A DNA stretch of 64,000 bases, from NCBI RefSeq assembly GCF_020009625.1, contig NZ_JAIHLP010000002.1:682001-746000 (forward strand), read 5' to 3'. Below the pieces are notes generated by a model. It saw only the letters and a list, made by a program, of their open reading frames with translations. It was not told where the DNA came from and ran no database searches. Source of the DNA: Leifsonia poae (GTDB taxonomy: Bacteria > Actinomycetota > Actinomycetes > Actinomycetales > Microbacteriaceae). The position numbers and the translations under genes are program-made. Shown one piece after another: positions 1-9,721 of this stretch. Position 1 is the first letter of the stretch. Each line of letters starts with the position of its first letter.

Positions 1-2029
1 CGCCGAGCGTCGACTCCATCGACAGCGGAAGGCGCAGCTGGTCGCCATCGACGACGAGGACCTCGGTCAGACGCAGGTCACGACTCGACGCGCCCGCCGA
101 GACGAGGTACCTCCCCGGCTCCACCTGCCAGCCATCGATCCTCTCGTCCCAGTAGGCGAGATCGTCTCGGCGGATCCGGATCTCCGTGTCGACGGTCTCA
201 CCGGCCTGCACGGCGACGGAACGGAAGCCCTTGAGCTCGCGTGGCGCACGGCGCATGGCCGACTCCGGCGCGGCCACGTAGAGCTGGACGACCTCACGCC
301 CCGCCCGGTCCCCGGTGTTGGTGATCCGCACCCGCGCACGGATCCCCTCGGCATCGGTCTCGAGTGCGAGCGTGTCATACCGGAAAGTGGTGTAGCTGAG
401 ACCGTGACCGAACGGGAAGCCGATCTCGAGCTCACGGGCGTCGTACCAGCGGTAGCCGACGTAGATGCTCTCCCCGTAGAGCACACGCGAATTCTCACCC
501 GGGAAGTTGAGGTACGAGGGCGCATCCTGGATACGCACGGGCACCGTCTCGCTCAGCCGCCCCGAGGGGTTGACCGCACCGAACAGCACGTCGGCGATCG
601 CTCCGCCCCCGGCCTGGCCGAGCAGACCGCCGTCGAGGATCCCGGCCGCGTGCTCCGAGACCTCGGCCAGCCGGAGGACGCCGCCGTGGCTCAGCACGAC
701 GACGGTGCGCGGCTGGGCCGCCGCCACGGCGCGCAGGAGCGCGAGCTGCCGCGCCGGCAGCTCGATGTCGTCGCGGTCGAAGCCCTCGGACTCGTCGGCG
801 TCGTCCAGCCCGAGGAAGAGCACGGCGACATCGGCCGCGCGTGCGACCGCGACCGCGTCCGCGAGCGATCGCCCCTCATCATCGCCTCTGCTCGCCGGCC
901 AACCTTCGGCGTACTCGACGCGTCCCGGTGCAGCCGACAGCGCCCGGAGCTCGTCGAGCGGCACCTCGACGCGCGTCGCCCGAACGTGCGAGCTCCCACC
1001 ACCCTGGTAGCGGGGCGTCTGCGCGAAGCGTCCGATTACGGCGATCGACGCTCCCGGCGACAGCGGCAGCACCTCGTCCCGGTTCTGCAGCAGCACGATG
1101 CTCCGCGAGGCCGCCTCCCTGGCCAACGCGTGGTGCTCATCGAAGTCCGCGGCGGCACCGGACGCACCCTCGCTGCGCTCGATCAGTCGCACGACGTTCC
1201 CGGCCGCCGCCTCGAGGGCGTCCGGGTCGAGTTCACCGCAGGCGACAGCCTCGGCGAGCGCGGCGTCCGCCTGGGCGTCCCCACCCGGCATCGTGAGATC
1301 GAGCCCCGCACGTACGGCGGCCACCCGATCGCGCACCGCGCCCCAGTCGCTCACGACGGCGCCGTCGAAACCCCACTCTCCACGCAGCACGTCGGTCAGC
1401 AGCCATCGGTTCTCCGAGGTGTAGACGCCGTTGAGCTTGTTATAGGCGCACATCACCGTCCACGGCTTCGATCCCGTGACGATCCGTTCGAATCCGCGCA
1501 GATAGATCTCGCGGAGCGCTCGCGTGTCGACCTGCGAGTCCGATCGCATGCGGTCGTGCTCGGCGTTGTTCGCGGCGAAGTGCTTCACGGACGCGCCGAT
1601 CCCCTCCCCTTGGATGCCGTCGACCCACGCAGATCCGAGCACCCCCGTCAGGTGGGGGTCTTCGGAGAAGTACTCGAAGTTGCGTCCGCCTCGGGGGTCG
1701 CGTTTGATGTTGACCCCAGGCCCGAGGAGCACACCGACACCGTAGTGGCGCGCCTCTCGACCGAGCGCCGCACCGATCCGCTCAACGAGGTCGGGATCCC
1801 AGCTCTGGGAGAGGCCGGCTGCAGGGGGAAAGCAGGTCGCCGGCTCGCTCGGCGCGATGCCGAGATGGTCGTGCGCGCCCTTCTGCGCCCGGACGCCGTG
1901 TGGGCCGTCGGTGAGGACGATCCCCCTCGGGGATCCGGGGAGGCTCTTGGTCGCCCAGAAGGACGCACCGCTTGTGAGCGCGGCCTTCTCGGTGATGGTC
2001 GGGATTTCTACGGGCGGGGTGGGTGTCAC
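1..2029 (-). CDS. beta-glucosidase-type glycoside hydrolase family 3 (3' end outside window)
   Basis: Reading the minus strand from a GTG at 2029, preceded by AAAGGAAC, gives about 676 residues with no stop. The GH3 fold is clear. The N-terminal barrel carries KHFAANNAEHDR and the nucleophile motif VSDWGA (Asp near residue 226). The second domain follows, and PFGHGLSYT near residue 543 opens the C-terminal fibronectin-III-like domain. GH3 enzymes of this layout release terminal beta-linked glucose or xylose from oligosaccharides. No signal peptide is visible, so a cytoplasmic role on imported sugars is likely. It starts 36 bases after the MFS carrier gene on the same strand and is probably co-transcribed with it. 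The sequence runs off the window edge, so the last residues are unseen. Substrate cannot be read from sequence alone. Confidence 0.93.
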   Translation of the reverse strand, partial: MTPTPPVEIPTITEKAALTSGASFWATKSLPGSPRGIVLTDGPHGVRAQKGAHDHLGIAPSEPATCFPPAAGLSQSWDPDLVERIGAALGREARHYGVGVLLGPGVNIKRDPRGGRNFEYFSEDPHLTGVLGSAWVDGIQGEGIGASVKHFAANNAEHDRMRSDSQVDTRALREIYLRGFERIVTGSKPWTVMCAYNKLNGVYTSENRWLLTDVLRGEWGFDGAVVSDWGAVRDRVAAVRAGLDLTMPGGDAQADAALAEAVACGELDPDALEAAAGNVVRLIERSEGASGAAADFDEHHALAREAASRSIVLLQNRDEVLPLSPGASIAVIGRFAQTPRYQGGGSSHVRATRVEVPLDELRALSAAPGRVEYAEGWPASRGDDEGRSLADAVAVARAADVAVLFLGLDDADESEGFDRDDIELPARQLALLRAVAAAQPRTVVVLSHGGVLRLAEVSEHAAGILDGGLLGQAGGGAIADVLFGAVNPSGRLSETVPVRIQDAPSYLNFPGENSRVLYGESIYVGYRWYDARELEIGFPFGHGLSYTTFRYDTLALETDAEGIRARVRITNTGDRAGREVVQLYVAAPESAMRRAPRELKGFRSVAVQAGETVDTEIRIRRDDLAYWDERIDGWQVEPGRYLVSAGASSRDLRLTEVLVVDGDQLRLPLSMESTLG

Positions 2030-2065
2030 GGTGTTCCTTTTCAATGGGGAGCGAGCGCGAGGCGA

Positions 2066-3082
2066 TTAGCGGGCGCTCTTGACCTTCCAGACCACGAGCG
2101 CCCCGCCCACGAGGGTGAACGCAGCGGCGATGAGGTAGAGCAGGGTGTAATTGATGGCAACGTAGGGCGCGAAGTCCTGGATCGTCCCGCCGACCCGGCT
2201 GGTGATGAAGTAGATCGAGAACGTCGTGTTGAAGGTCACCCCGACGTTGAAGAGTAGGCGGGCGAGCCAGTTCCATGAGAAGTCCGCGTGCTGACGGGGA
2301 GAGTACAGATACTTGCGGAGCACCGCGCCGATGGCGCCTTCGGGGGCAGGAAGAGTGCGCGCGTCCGCGTCCTTCACGACGGCGACGAAGAGAAGGGTGA
2401 ACACCACGCCGACTGCGCCAGGCACCAGGAACATGAGAAAGTCGTCGGCGACGAAGGCGGAAGCGATTCCCGCGCCGACGACGGGTGCGACCATCTGGAC
2501 GAAGCCGACGAGGCCGGCGACCTTGCCGCGCTGCTCCTCGGGGAGCTTGTCGGCCTGGATGATGGTCAGGACGGTCAGCGCGCTCCCCCACCCGAGCTGC
2601 GCCGCTGCCCACCCGATGCCGAGCACGAGGGTCGACGGGGCCGCGGCCATGATCACCAATGCGATCGCGCCGACGACCGACCCGACGAGCAGATAGGGCC
2701 TGCGCCGTCCCATCCTCAGACGGGTGCGGTCGCTGAGAATGCCGACGATCGGGGCCGAAAGCACCGCGACCGCGGCCCCGATCCCGATGATGTAGCCGAG
2801 GTACTCCTGATGAGCGGGCTCCACTTGCTGGAGCTTGAGCGCTAGGGAGATTGCGATGGGAGCAACGAACGCGATGTACACGCCGAAGGTGGCGAGCACC
2901 ATCATCCAGACGTAGAGGGGGCCGACCTGCGGCCGCACGGCGGGGGCGTGCGCAGTCTCCACTGGGATGATCCGCTCGTCCGCCGCTGCGCCGGCAGCGC
3001 GCGTCAGCGGCGTCTCGTCGATGTACCTCGTCTCATCGATATCGGGTTCACCGCCGGACGACGCGGGGGTGGTGGTCGACAT
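2066..3082 (-). CDS. MFS sugar transporter, shortened to about 8 membrane segments
   Basis: The ATG at 3082 has AGGAGG a few bases upstream and was chosen over in-frame codons further out. The 338-residue product has a charged N-terminal tail, then hydrophobic segments of an MFS carrier with the loop 2-3 signature GILSDRTRLRMGRRRP. I count six segments, a long central loop and only two more before the stop (ending VWKVKSAR). Related glycoside carriers have 12 segments and about 430-480 residues. The gene therefore lacks roughly a third of the C-terminal half, by truncation or by an internal deletion that kept the tail. It sits directly upstream of the GH3 gene, which suggests it once imported the glucoside. 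Transport activity is doubtful. Confidence 0.8.
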   Translation of the reverse strand: MSTTTPASSGGEPDIDETRYIDETPLTRAAGAAADERIIPVETAHAPAVRPQVGPLYVWMMVLATFGVYIAFVAPIAISLALKLQQVEPAHQEYLGYIIGIGAAVAVLSAPIVGILSDRTRLRMGRRRPYLLVGSVVGAIALVIMAAAPSTLVLGIGWAAAQLGWGSALTVLTIIQADKLPEEQRGKVAGLVGFVQMVAPVVGAGIASAFVADDFLMFLVPGAVGVVFTLLFVAVVKDADARTLPAPEGAIGAVLRKYLYSPRQHADFSWNWLARLLFNVGVTFNTTFSIYFITSRVGGTIQDFAPYVAINYTLLYLIAAAFTLVGGALVVWKVKSAR

Positions 3083-3171
3083 GAGATCCTCCTCGATCCG
3101 TGACGGTGGTCGCCCACGCGTATCGGGTCGACGCGACGACGATAACACTAAATTCGCGCCTCAGTGGTATT

Positions 3172-3405
3172 TTCAGAGCCCCGAAGACGTACGCCGACCC
3201 AGGCGCCGACTTGCCCTTCGCCCCCGGGCCCCTCAGCCTGATCCCCATCCGGCAACTCGGCGACGCATCACCGCTGCCGATCAACATCGTGGCCGGTCCC
3301 GGCGCCCCACCATTCCCCAGCTCGCCGATACGGACGTGCGCCGCGTCAGCCTCGGCTCCGCCATCGCCGAGGCCATCGCCGCTGATCCCGCCGAATGGAA
3401 CGGCC
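3172..3405 (+). pseudogene. remnant of isocitrate lyase / PEP phosphonomutase family gene
   Basis: One plus-strand frame reads RAPKTYADPGAD, then FAPGPLSLIPIRQL and PINIVAGPGAP. About base 3308 the match moves to another frame and continues TIPQLADTDVRRVSLGSAIAEAI. Joined, this matches the C-terminal part of the isocitrate lyase/phosphoenolpyruvate mutase family (…YADAGAD…, …GPGAPT…, …RVSLGSA…). The N-terminal two thirds, including the metal and substrate site, are missing and there is one frameshift, so this is a decayed fragment. The family assignment comes from remembered consensus and not from a search. Confidence 0.6.
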
Positions 3406-4033
3406 ACTTCTCGAAAACGGACAATCTGCGTGGCGGAAAGACAGTCTTTCCGGCGGTCGACACCAGCCTCATCTCACTTCAAGGGTCTGGTTTTCAACCC
3501 TCGATAGTCACAGCTATCCCCACTATTCGGCGTGAGGCCCCAGCGTCTGTCAGCGGCGTCCTTCCGAGCTTGCTCGCTCAGTACGCGTACGTCGCGCCGA
3601 GCGCGATCACATTCCCTGCTGTGAAGTTCGCCACTGTCGCCGCGGCGAAAATCTGGTAACACTGCGATCCGGCCCAGCATCACCCGGACGCGCTCCTGAT
3701 GGGGTGGTTGCTCCAAGGCGCCTGCCAATTCGAGTTCGCTTTCTCGCCTTGCCCCGTCTGCTGCTAAATGTACTGGCGATCCTCGTCACTCATCGTTGCG
3801 GAGAGTCTGCGCCAGACTGTCTCCCACCGACCAGAAGGGAAAGCGGATGTCTGCTCAGACATCTTGGGTCCCGCCAGTGTGTGACGACGACAGCCAGGTT
3901 GTGCCGACGGTGAGACAGACCACGATCAGATTGGAGATGCCCCGAACCAGAGGACGTCATTCGGCTCGCCGAGGAATCGCGACCACGCCTAGAGGACATG
4001 GGAGATGACGGGCGGGCCGTTCCGCAGCTCGCC
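3406..4033. other. intergenic stretch with no recognised gene
   Basis: About 630 bases between the pseudogene and the stop of the YobI-type gene. Short open frames exist on both strands, but none has a recognisable domain, a ribosome-binding site or codon bias like the neighbours. It is probably decayed DNA at the left edge of the accessory block. I found no tRNA, repeat or clear terminator. Confidence 0.5.
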
Positions 4034-7000
4034 TCAGATTCGACGGAGGTTGACTTTGAACTCCGCACCGCTTGGCTTGGGCTCGCGACTGCTCACCTGG
4101 TGGACATCTACCAGGTGGTCCGCCAGCCTGAGATCCGCGTCGGTGAGCGGAAGCTTCGTCTGACCGCCAGTAGTCGTAAGTTTGCGATATTTATCCGGCA
4201 TAAGGCGCAGAATCGAAAGCAGTTCCTCTGCCGTAATCGCATCCAGCTCGAGCACAATCAGCTGCACCAAGAGGCTCGGATCAACGCCTGTACTCGCCAT
4301 GACAGTAAGATTCGACGGCCCGACGGCAAGAGATCTTGCCACCGCAAAACGGGCAAGTGCGTCGAGTGCTACTCGTCCCGTTGCAGATCGAAAATCGTCT
4401 AGATGAAGGACCACGGCTTTCCTGATGCCATCCGGGAGGCTTGGGTCCTGCGCCAGAGCCGCGAAATCGTCCGTGGAAAAGCCGATCGACCGGATGTATT
4501 CCGCGAAATGCTCTGAGGCCCGAATATAGGAGCTCTTTATCGGCCAACGCATTGTGCCGAGGGACTCAAATGCTACTGCCGAATCCTCGACCAGCCCTGC
4601 GTTCAGGACTGCGCCTGCCATACCCTCGTCGTGGTCCTCCAGATGAAGCTCACCAATAGGCAGTGGCGTCACGACCCCTAGGCTGGCTGCGAGCTCTACA
4701 CGCTTTTGGTAGTTCAACCGATCTGTGGTGAGCAGCGTCAGGGCGAGACTGCTCTTGTCCGGCTCATCGACCGCTTCCAGCGAGGTGATTTTATCGGCGA
4801 AGTTCAGCGTTGCTGCCAGCTGATCATCCACGTGCCCGCGCTTTTCGAGGTAGGCAGCTATGTTGCTGTAGCTTGGCGCGAGCTTCTTAGTCTGTGCGAC
4901 GATCGGCCACAGTTTCTCGTTCAGATTCGTGATCTTCTTGACGCTGACACCCGAGGACCGTTCGGCGACCTTCCGCACTTCATTTGAGTCCTTGTTCGCC
5001 AGCTTGTTGAGGACAGTGGTGAAGTTCTTGTAGCTCGCGATCGTATATGTTGTCGATTCCGCATTCTCTTGTATGTCCAGGTACGTCGAGAGATTTGCCA
5101 CTGCGTGATCGAATACGTTCTCATCGGCTGCGCGAAGGATGTCGAGCGCGAGATCAGTGCCGCCAGTCGCCTCCGTCAGGTTAGCCTCGGTCAATCGATA
5201 GAGAGAGTCTCTGATGACCAACGGTCTTAGAGCCTCCGACACCAAAGAGAGGGAATCGAACGTGACATCCGTTTCCTTCAGAATCGCGGCCACGGTCTCC
5301 AAGGAGTACACAGTGCGCTCGCCTGTCAGCGTCTTCATCTTCAAGTAGTTCGCCTGAATGAATTCCCTCATTGCTGGCGTCGCCACGTAGCGATTCGTGG
5401 GCGAGATCACTGAGAGGGCGGTATCGAGAAGATCGGCTCGCTCCGCCTCTGCTACGGAATCATCGGTTACCAAGAAGTCGAGAATCCCCGGCCAATTCGG
5501 CCCCAGGCGCGATACTAGAGCCGTCTGCTCGTGACCGCTCGAGAAGTAGGCGGTTCGTATTGCGGCGTCCTCTTGCGTGTCGCCGCCGATAAGCCTCATG
5601 GAGCGATCGAGTCTTACGTCGCCGCTTGCAAGTAGGTGGTCGAGCAACTGGATGTTGTAGATGCTTCGCTCAGCGAAGATCCGGTCCCCAACTTCGTCAA
5701 GCAGGGCTTCGATCTGCCGCCCGGTGCCGATCTCAGCATTGATGTCGACGGCGCCGGACTCGACTGAATGAAGGATGTAATTCCTGGCTTTCGCGGTCAC
5801 CGTGTCGTCGTAATAGAGCGAGACGTAGAGGCTGAAGTTTCTGTCGATGTAGCCGGCCGCGATCAGGTCAAGTGCCAGACCGTTTCCTAGGTGTCGCCTA
5901 GCCATGGCAGAGAATGACTCAGACCCATGATCTGACTCGAGAACAAGGTCGTCTCGCTCGGCAAGGTCTTTCATTGTTGCTGTCTTCAAAAAGTCACGAA
6001 GCTCGACGTTCTCGTCGATATCGCTCTGCATCGTCTTGCCGTCGGCGACGTCCCACTCGTCAAGAGTCAGCGGATCATCCAGCTCGGTGCGCAGGTCATC
6101 CAAGGTGATCTTGACCTCGAATATGGCCTGCCCGGAGTAGTAGCTCTGGACCGTCACGTTCGAGCGATAAGTGATCGTGAGTTCGAGCGATTCGTCCTTC
6201 AGCCACGTCTTCCAGAAGTTAGATTCGCGAATTTCGGGCAGGGTGATGGCCGTTGCGAGACTCAATTTTCCCTGGTCAAGGGTCTGTCCCACAGATCGCA
6301 TTAGGCGGCTCATATACTCTTCGAGTTGGTCCCCTAGCCTGTCCGCCCGGGACTCCATCAGTTCAAGCTTCCGGCTTCTTGAGCGGGCGCGGCGGATCTG
6401 CGACTCGGCTGTGGCGATCTGGAAATTCACGAGTTTCCGGAAGTCTCCCCAGACCCGGTCGAGCTGGCTCGTTCCGTCCTTCACCTTCTCGAAGTCCGTC
6501 ATGCTCAGGTTTTTATAAACGATCATCGCGAACAGTGGCTGGGGGTCGAGCTCGTCAAGGTGCCCGGGAGCGAGGATTTTCTGTTCAAAGACGCCGAATT
6601 CGTTGTGGATGTTTTTGATCAGACGCATGTCGACCAGGTGCTTGGAGACCAGGTCTAGAAGTGGCTTTTGGATCTGGAAGCCGGAGGCCTTCATCTCTTT
6701 TGAAATCAGGTCGCGTGCGTTGTGGTGGCTAATGAAGGGCACGACGGGGATGACTACGTCGAAGAACTTGGTTCGGTTAGTGACAGCTAGCTGCCTGATT
6801 TCCTCATCGCTGAGCTTGACTCCATTGATCGACAGCTTCCCCAACTGTTCGAAAATGCTGTCCTTGATGGCGTAGACAAAGGTGATTCGTCTTGGATCTA
6901 TCTGCTTCGAGTTGTTGAGCAACGTATTTAGCTCGCGAAGGGTCTCGAAGATATAAGGGTCGTTGAAGCGATCGAGGTCTTCGAACAAGACAACGTCATA

Positions 7001-7810
7001 GGGATTTGCCTCAAAAAAATAGACGAGTTCGTCAAGGTATTGGTCGAAGAAGCTGTCGGCGCTGTTGGTGAGGGTTATGGAAGCTGGTCCGGACGTTAGC
7101 TTCTCAATCCACACTCTGTTGTGGAACAAGGCTTGCAGCCCTTGTGTCATTGCGAGCACCAGGATGAAGACGCCGACGTAGATAAGAACAGTGGGCCACA
7201 AGTCATTACCGAAAATGGCTTGAACTCTCGATGTTGCTCCCGTAAGCAGGGCAATGGCGGTCAAAGCCGCGGCTAAGAGAACTGAAATCCCGAACGCCCG
7301 TCCTCTCCGAAAGCTTTCGATCCGTCGGTAGCGAGACCCGGGAACGCTCGATGGCTTCTCTCGATAGAGAAGTTGCTTGACGATTTCCTTCTGGATAGCG
7401 TTCGTAATCGCAGGGGTCGCCAACGGATCCGTCTTCGCGGATTCGTCGCGAGCTATTGTCTCTTCGCTTCCCAGTGTCGACAGCGACACACTCACCACCC
7501 GATTGCTAAGATCCTCGAGAACCTTGCTCAGAATGCTGCTCTTGCCCGAGCCGTAGCTTCCCGTCAGCGCGATATTATGCGGCCGAACGTCTTCATCCTC
7601 GACTTCTTCGTTTGCGTGCTTCGTCCTGTGCGCGGGCTTGTTGAGTTCGCCCTCGAGGTACTCGACGTAGATCTCGTGGTGCGCAGGCTCAAATACTGGT
7701 CGCAAGGAGTGAATCGAAAAGTTGGCCTGAGTTCCGTTCTCACGGTCATCAACTGCACTCTCCGGGTGAGCGTCAACCGCCCCATCTACGGCGCTTACAT
7801 CGTCGGGCAC
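4034..7810 (-). CDS. YobI-type membrane-anchored P-loop NTPase (KAP-like), defence candidate
   Basis: The 1258-residue protein starts at GTG 7810, with GGAG about 10 bases upstream. Walker A GSYGSGKSS lies at residues 84-92 and Walker B VVLFEDLD at 273-280. Two hydrophobic segments (about 173-192 and 205-223) are inserted between them. That is the arrangement of KAP/YobI-type NTPases, in which membrane helices split the ATPase core. The ATPase module ends near residue 420. The remaining 800 residues are alpha-helical, repetitive in character and unrecognised, and may be a sensor or scaffold as in STAND-like proteins. Codon use is more AT-rich than the core genes, consistent with transfer. It is divergent from a SIR2-like gene. 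KAP NTPases are often found with defence genes, but the immune role here is inference. Confidence 0.82.
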   Translation of the reverse strand: MPDDVSAVDGAVDAHPESAVDDRENGTQANFSIHSLRPVFEPAHHEIYVEYLEGELNKPAHRTKHANEEVEDEDVRPHNIALTGSYGSGKSSILSKVLEDLSNRVVSVSLSTLGSEETIARDESAKTDPLATPAITNAIQKEIVKQLLYREKPSSVPGSRYRRIESFRRGRAFGISVLLAAALTAIALLTGATSRVQAIFGNDLWPTVLIYVGVFILVLAMTQGLQALFHNRVWIEKLTSGPASITLTNSADSFFDQYLDELVYFFEANPYDVVLFEDLDRFNDPYIFETLRELNTLLNNSKQIDPRRITFVYAIKDSIFEQLGKLSINGVKLSDEEIRQLAVTNRTKFFDVVIPVVPFISHHNARDLISKEMKASGFQIQKPLLDLVSKHLVDMRLIKNIHNEFGVFEQKILAPGHLDELDPQPLFAMIVYKNLSMTDFEKVKDGTSQLDRVWGDFRKLVNFQIATAESQIRRARSRSRKLELMESRADRLGDQLEEYMSRLMRSVGQTLDQGKLSLATAITLPEIRESNFWKTWLKDESLELTITYRSNVTVQSYYSGQAIFEVKITLDDLRTELDDPLTLDEWDVADGKTMQSDIDENVELRDFLKTATMKDLAERDDLVLESDHGSESFSAMARRHLGNGLALDLIAAGYIDRNFSLYVSLYYDDTVTAKARNYILHSVESGAVDINAEIGTGRQIEALLDEVGDRIFAERSIYNIQLLDHLLASGDVRLDRSMRLIGGDTQEDAAIRTAYFSSGHEQTALVSRLGPNWPGILDFLVTDDSVAEAERADLLDTALSVISPTNRYVATPAMREFIQANYLKMKTLTGERTVYSLETVAAILKETDVTFDSLSLVSEALRPLVIRDSLYRLTEANLTEATGGTDLALDILRAADENVFDHAVANLSTYLDIQENAESTTYTIASYKNFTTVLNKLANKDSNEVRKVAERSSGVSVKKITNLNEKLWPIVAQTKKLAPSYSNIAAYLEKRGHVDDQLAATLNFADKITSLEAVDEPDKSSLALTLLTTDRLNYQKRVELAASLGVVTPLPIGELHLEDHDEGMAGAVLNAGLVEDSAVAFESLGTMRWPIKSSYIRASEHFAEYIRSIGFSTDDFAALAQDPSLPDGIRKAVVLHLDDFRSATGRVALDALARFAVARSLAVGPSNLTVMASTGVDPSLLVQLIVLELDAITAEELLSILRLMPDKYRKLTTTGGQTKLPLTDADLRLADHLVDVHQVSSREPKPSGAEFKVNLRRI

Positions 7811-8257
7811 AACTGGACTCCGTTCTGCGTAGCGCCGGTCGGGCGACGGCGATTAGTCAGCCTCGCGAAGGGACAAATCCATGCGGGTTTCCCTTCACAC
7901 GGATTTTTGACGTCCAGCTGTGCACGGCGTTCGTTCAGCTTATCGGCGCGAGTCTGCTGTTCTCGGTAACCGAAGAGGTCTGTCGCGGCAGATACCTATC
8001 GTTCAAGAGGGACGGACGTCGACGATCGTCTTGGTTTCCTTGGTCTCAGCCATAACGAGGGGCCATCCGGCGCACGCGCGTGCTGAAAGGCCTGGGATAA
8101 CCGCTGTCCGCGGTCCGGCACACCGATCGGTCGTAATTGGTCGCGCCTAGTTGCTCGCCGTTGATAGCGCACCGGTGTGGCGCTCTGGATCTCTTTGCGA
8201 GACGCTAGCTGGGTGCGGCGACGCAGTGCCATACGGCTCCTGTGCCCGCAATCGAGG
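7811..8257. promoter_or_regulatory. divergent intergenic region between YobI-type and SIR2-like genes
   Basis: About 450 bases separate the two outward-facing starts, so both promoters must lie here. I see no convincing open frame. A GC-rich dyad around 8090-8130 (ATAACCGCTGTCCGCGGT followed by CACCGATCGGTCG) is the only notable structure and could be an operator. Promoter boxes could not be fixed by eye. Confidence 0.35.
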
Positions 8258-9721
8258 ATGGAGGGCCATTTGGCAACGCTCGCGTCGACCGAATTCCACC
8301 AAGGCTGTGCCGTCTGCGGCACTCATTTCCCCGTCGACATTCCTACGGAGATCGTGGCGGCCGCCCGGAGCCGCAATCTCGTTGTCTTTGCAGGCGCTGG
8401 AATAAGCACCGAAGCGCCGGGCCTCTTTCCGGAGACATTCTACGAAGAAATAGAGGCGAGGCTTCGCGACGAGCCGTCGGGCGACCCGTTCCCGACAGTG
8501 ATGCAGGAGTTCGAATACGCGAATGGGCGCCGCGAGCTGATCAGGACGCTGACCGAGCGGATCGACTACATCTCAACCTTCCGTTCACTGCAGAACCGAA
8601 CCACTGCCTTTCACCAGGAGCTAGCCACAATCGCGCAGCTTGATGCGATCTTCACAACTAATTGGGACGACTTCTTTGAACGCTTCGCGGGAGCTCGACC
8701 ATTTGTATTGGACGAAGACTTTGCCTTCTTCGACACGCCTGGTAGACGGGTGATGAAAGTCCACGGATCGATTTCAAACTTGTCAACGATCGTCGCAACG
8801 ACAAACGACTACGCGAGGCGGGAGGCGGATCTTCGGGAATCCATAATGGGCGCCAAACTTCGAGAATTCCTTTCCACGAAGACGCTCCTGTTCGTTGGCT
8901 ATTCGCTGTCTGATTCGGATTTTCTGAGCGTGTACCGGTCGGTAATTGAACGGATGGGAGCCTTTCGTGCTCCCGGGTTCGTCGTAACACCGTTGGATAC
9001 GGGTTCAGCGAAGGAACTCGGGCTGACCCATTTGAAGACAGACGGCGGCCACTTTCTGCACCTCCTTAAGTCTCAGCTAGAGCAGGTCGGTGAACATGTT
9101 CCTGACGAGCGACTGGAGCGTGCTGCCTGGGTGCACCCCTTGTTGATCGCTGCCCACAGCGCGTCCGAATCCATGCTTGAAGACGCGAACTCGTTTGGAT
9201 GCTTCACGCAGTCTTACCAAGACGGTCTACTGGCCGCGCTAGGCAGGGTGGGGCTGCTCCGCCCTTCTGGCACTTACTCCGAGCCGCGGGCGGTCGAAGG
9301 CATTGTTCACAGCTACTCGCACTTGTTCGAGAAGGCAGTTGGACTCCGGCGCTACTTCGACGCATCCTACATTGAGGGCTATCTAATCGGAACGCGCTCG
9401 CTCCTTCTCGACGACGACGACTTCTTCAAGATCCCTATAGTTCAGACCTTTTCAAGCCCGACGTGGCGTGCTCGCACGAGAGACCCACATCTCGATGCGG
9501 ATTCACCGTGGTGGATAGCAAGCCCGACGGCAACGCTCCGCGACTATCTCGCTACCGCTCGAACTCAAGAATCGGCCATCGCTTGGCTCGCCGACAACGC
9601 CATCTCGGCAGCAGGACGAGCCAGGCGAACCCCGGGACTGTCGACTCAGAACCGCGAATTGCTCGCGTCTCTTCGACCGGGACAAGTTCCGCAGCACACG
9701 GAGTTTCTTGACGGGATCTGA
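8258..9721 (+). CDS. SIR2-like (sirtuin-fold) protein, probable NAD-acting defence effector
   Basis: The product of about 487 residues shows the sirtuin core: VVFAGAGIS (46-50 is GAGIS), TTNWD (133-137), KVHGS with the catalytic-type His169, and GYSLSDSDF (214-222), which is typical of the SIR2_2/SIR2-like group. A CAVC pair near residue 17 precedes the domain; only one CxxC is present, so a full zinc site is not evident. Residues 300-487 are unrecognised. SIR2-like domains in anti-phage systems degrade NAD. The start is uncertain: ATG 8258 has no well-spaced ribosome-binding site, while TTG 8270 has GGAGGG four bases upstream. It is divergent from the membrane NTPase gene and transcribed toward the HEPN gene. 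Function as an NADase is inference from the fold. Confidence 0.85.
   Translation: MEGHLATLASTEFHQGCAVCGTHFPVDIPTEIVAAARSRNLVVFAGAGISTEAPGLFPETFYEEIEARLRDEPSGDPFPTVMQEFEYANGRRELIRTLTERIDYISTFRSLQNRTTAFHQELATIAQLDAIFTTNWDDFFERFAGARPFVLDEDFAFFDTPGRRVMKVHGSISNLSTIVATTNDYARREADLRESIMGAKLREFLSTKTLLFVGYSLSDSDFLSVYRSVIERMGAFRAPGFVVTPLDTGSAKELGLTHLKTDGGHFLHLLKSQLEQVGEHVPDERLERAAWVHPLLIAAHSASESMLEDANSFGCFTQSYQDGLLAALGRVGLLRPSGTYSEPRAVEGIVHSYSHLFEKAVGLRRYFDASYIEGYLIGTRSLLLDDDDFFKIPIVQTFSSPTWRARTRDPHLDADSPWWIASPTATLRDYLATARTQESAIAWLADNAISAAGRARRTPGLSTQNRELLASLRPGQVPQHTEFLDGI

Noticed and set aside
404..2257. Long plus-strand open frame opposite the GH3 gene
   Set aside because: No domain or ribosome-binding site; the minus strand encodes a clear GH3 enzyme with catalytic motifs, and long antisense frames are common in GC-rich DNA.
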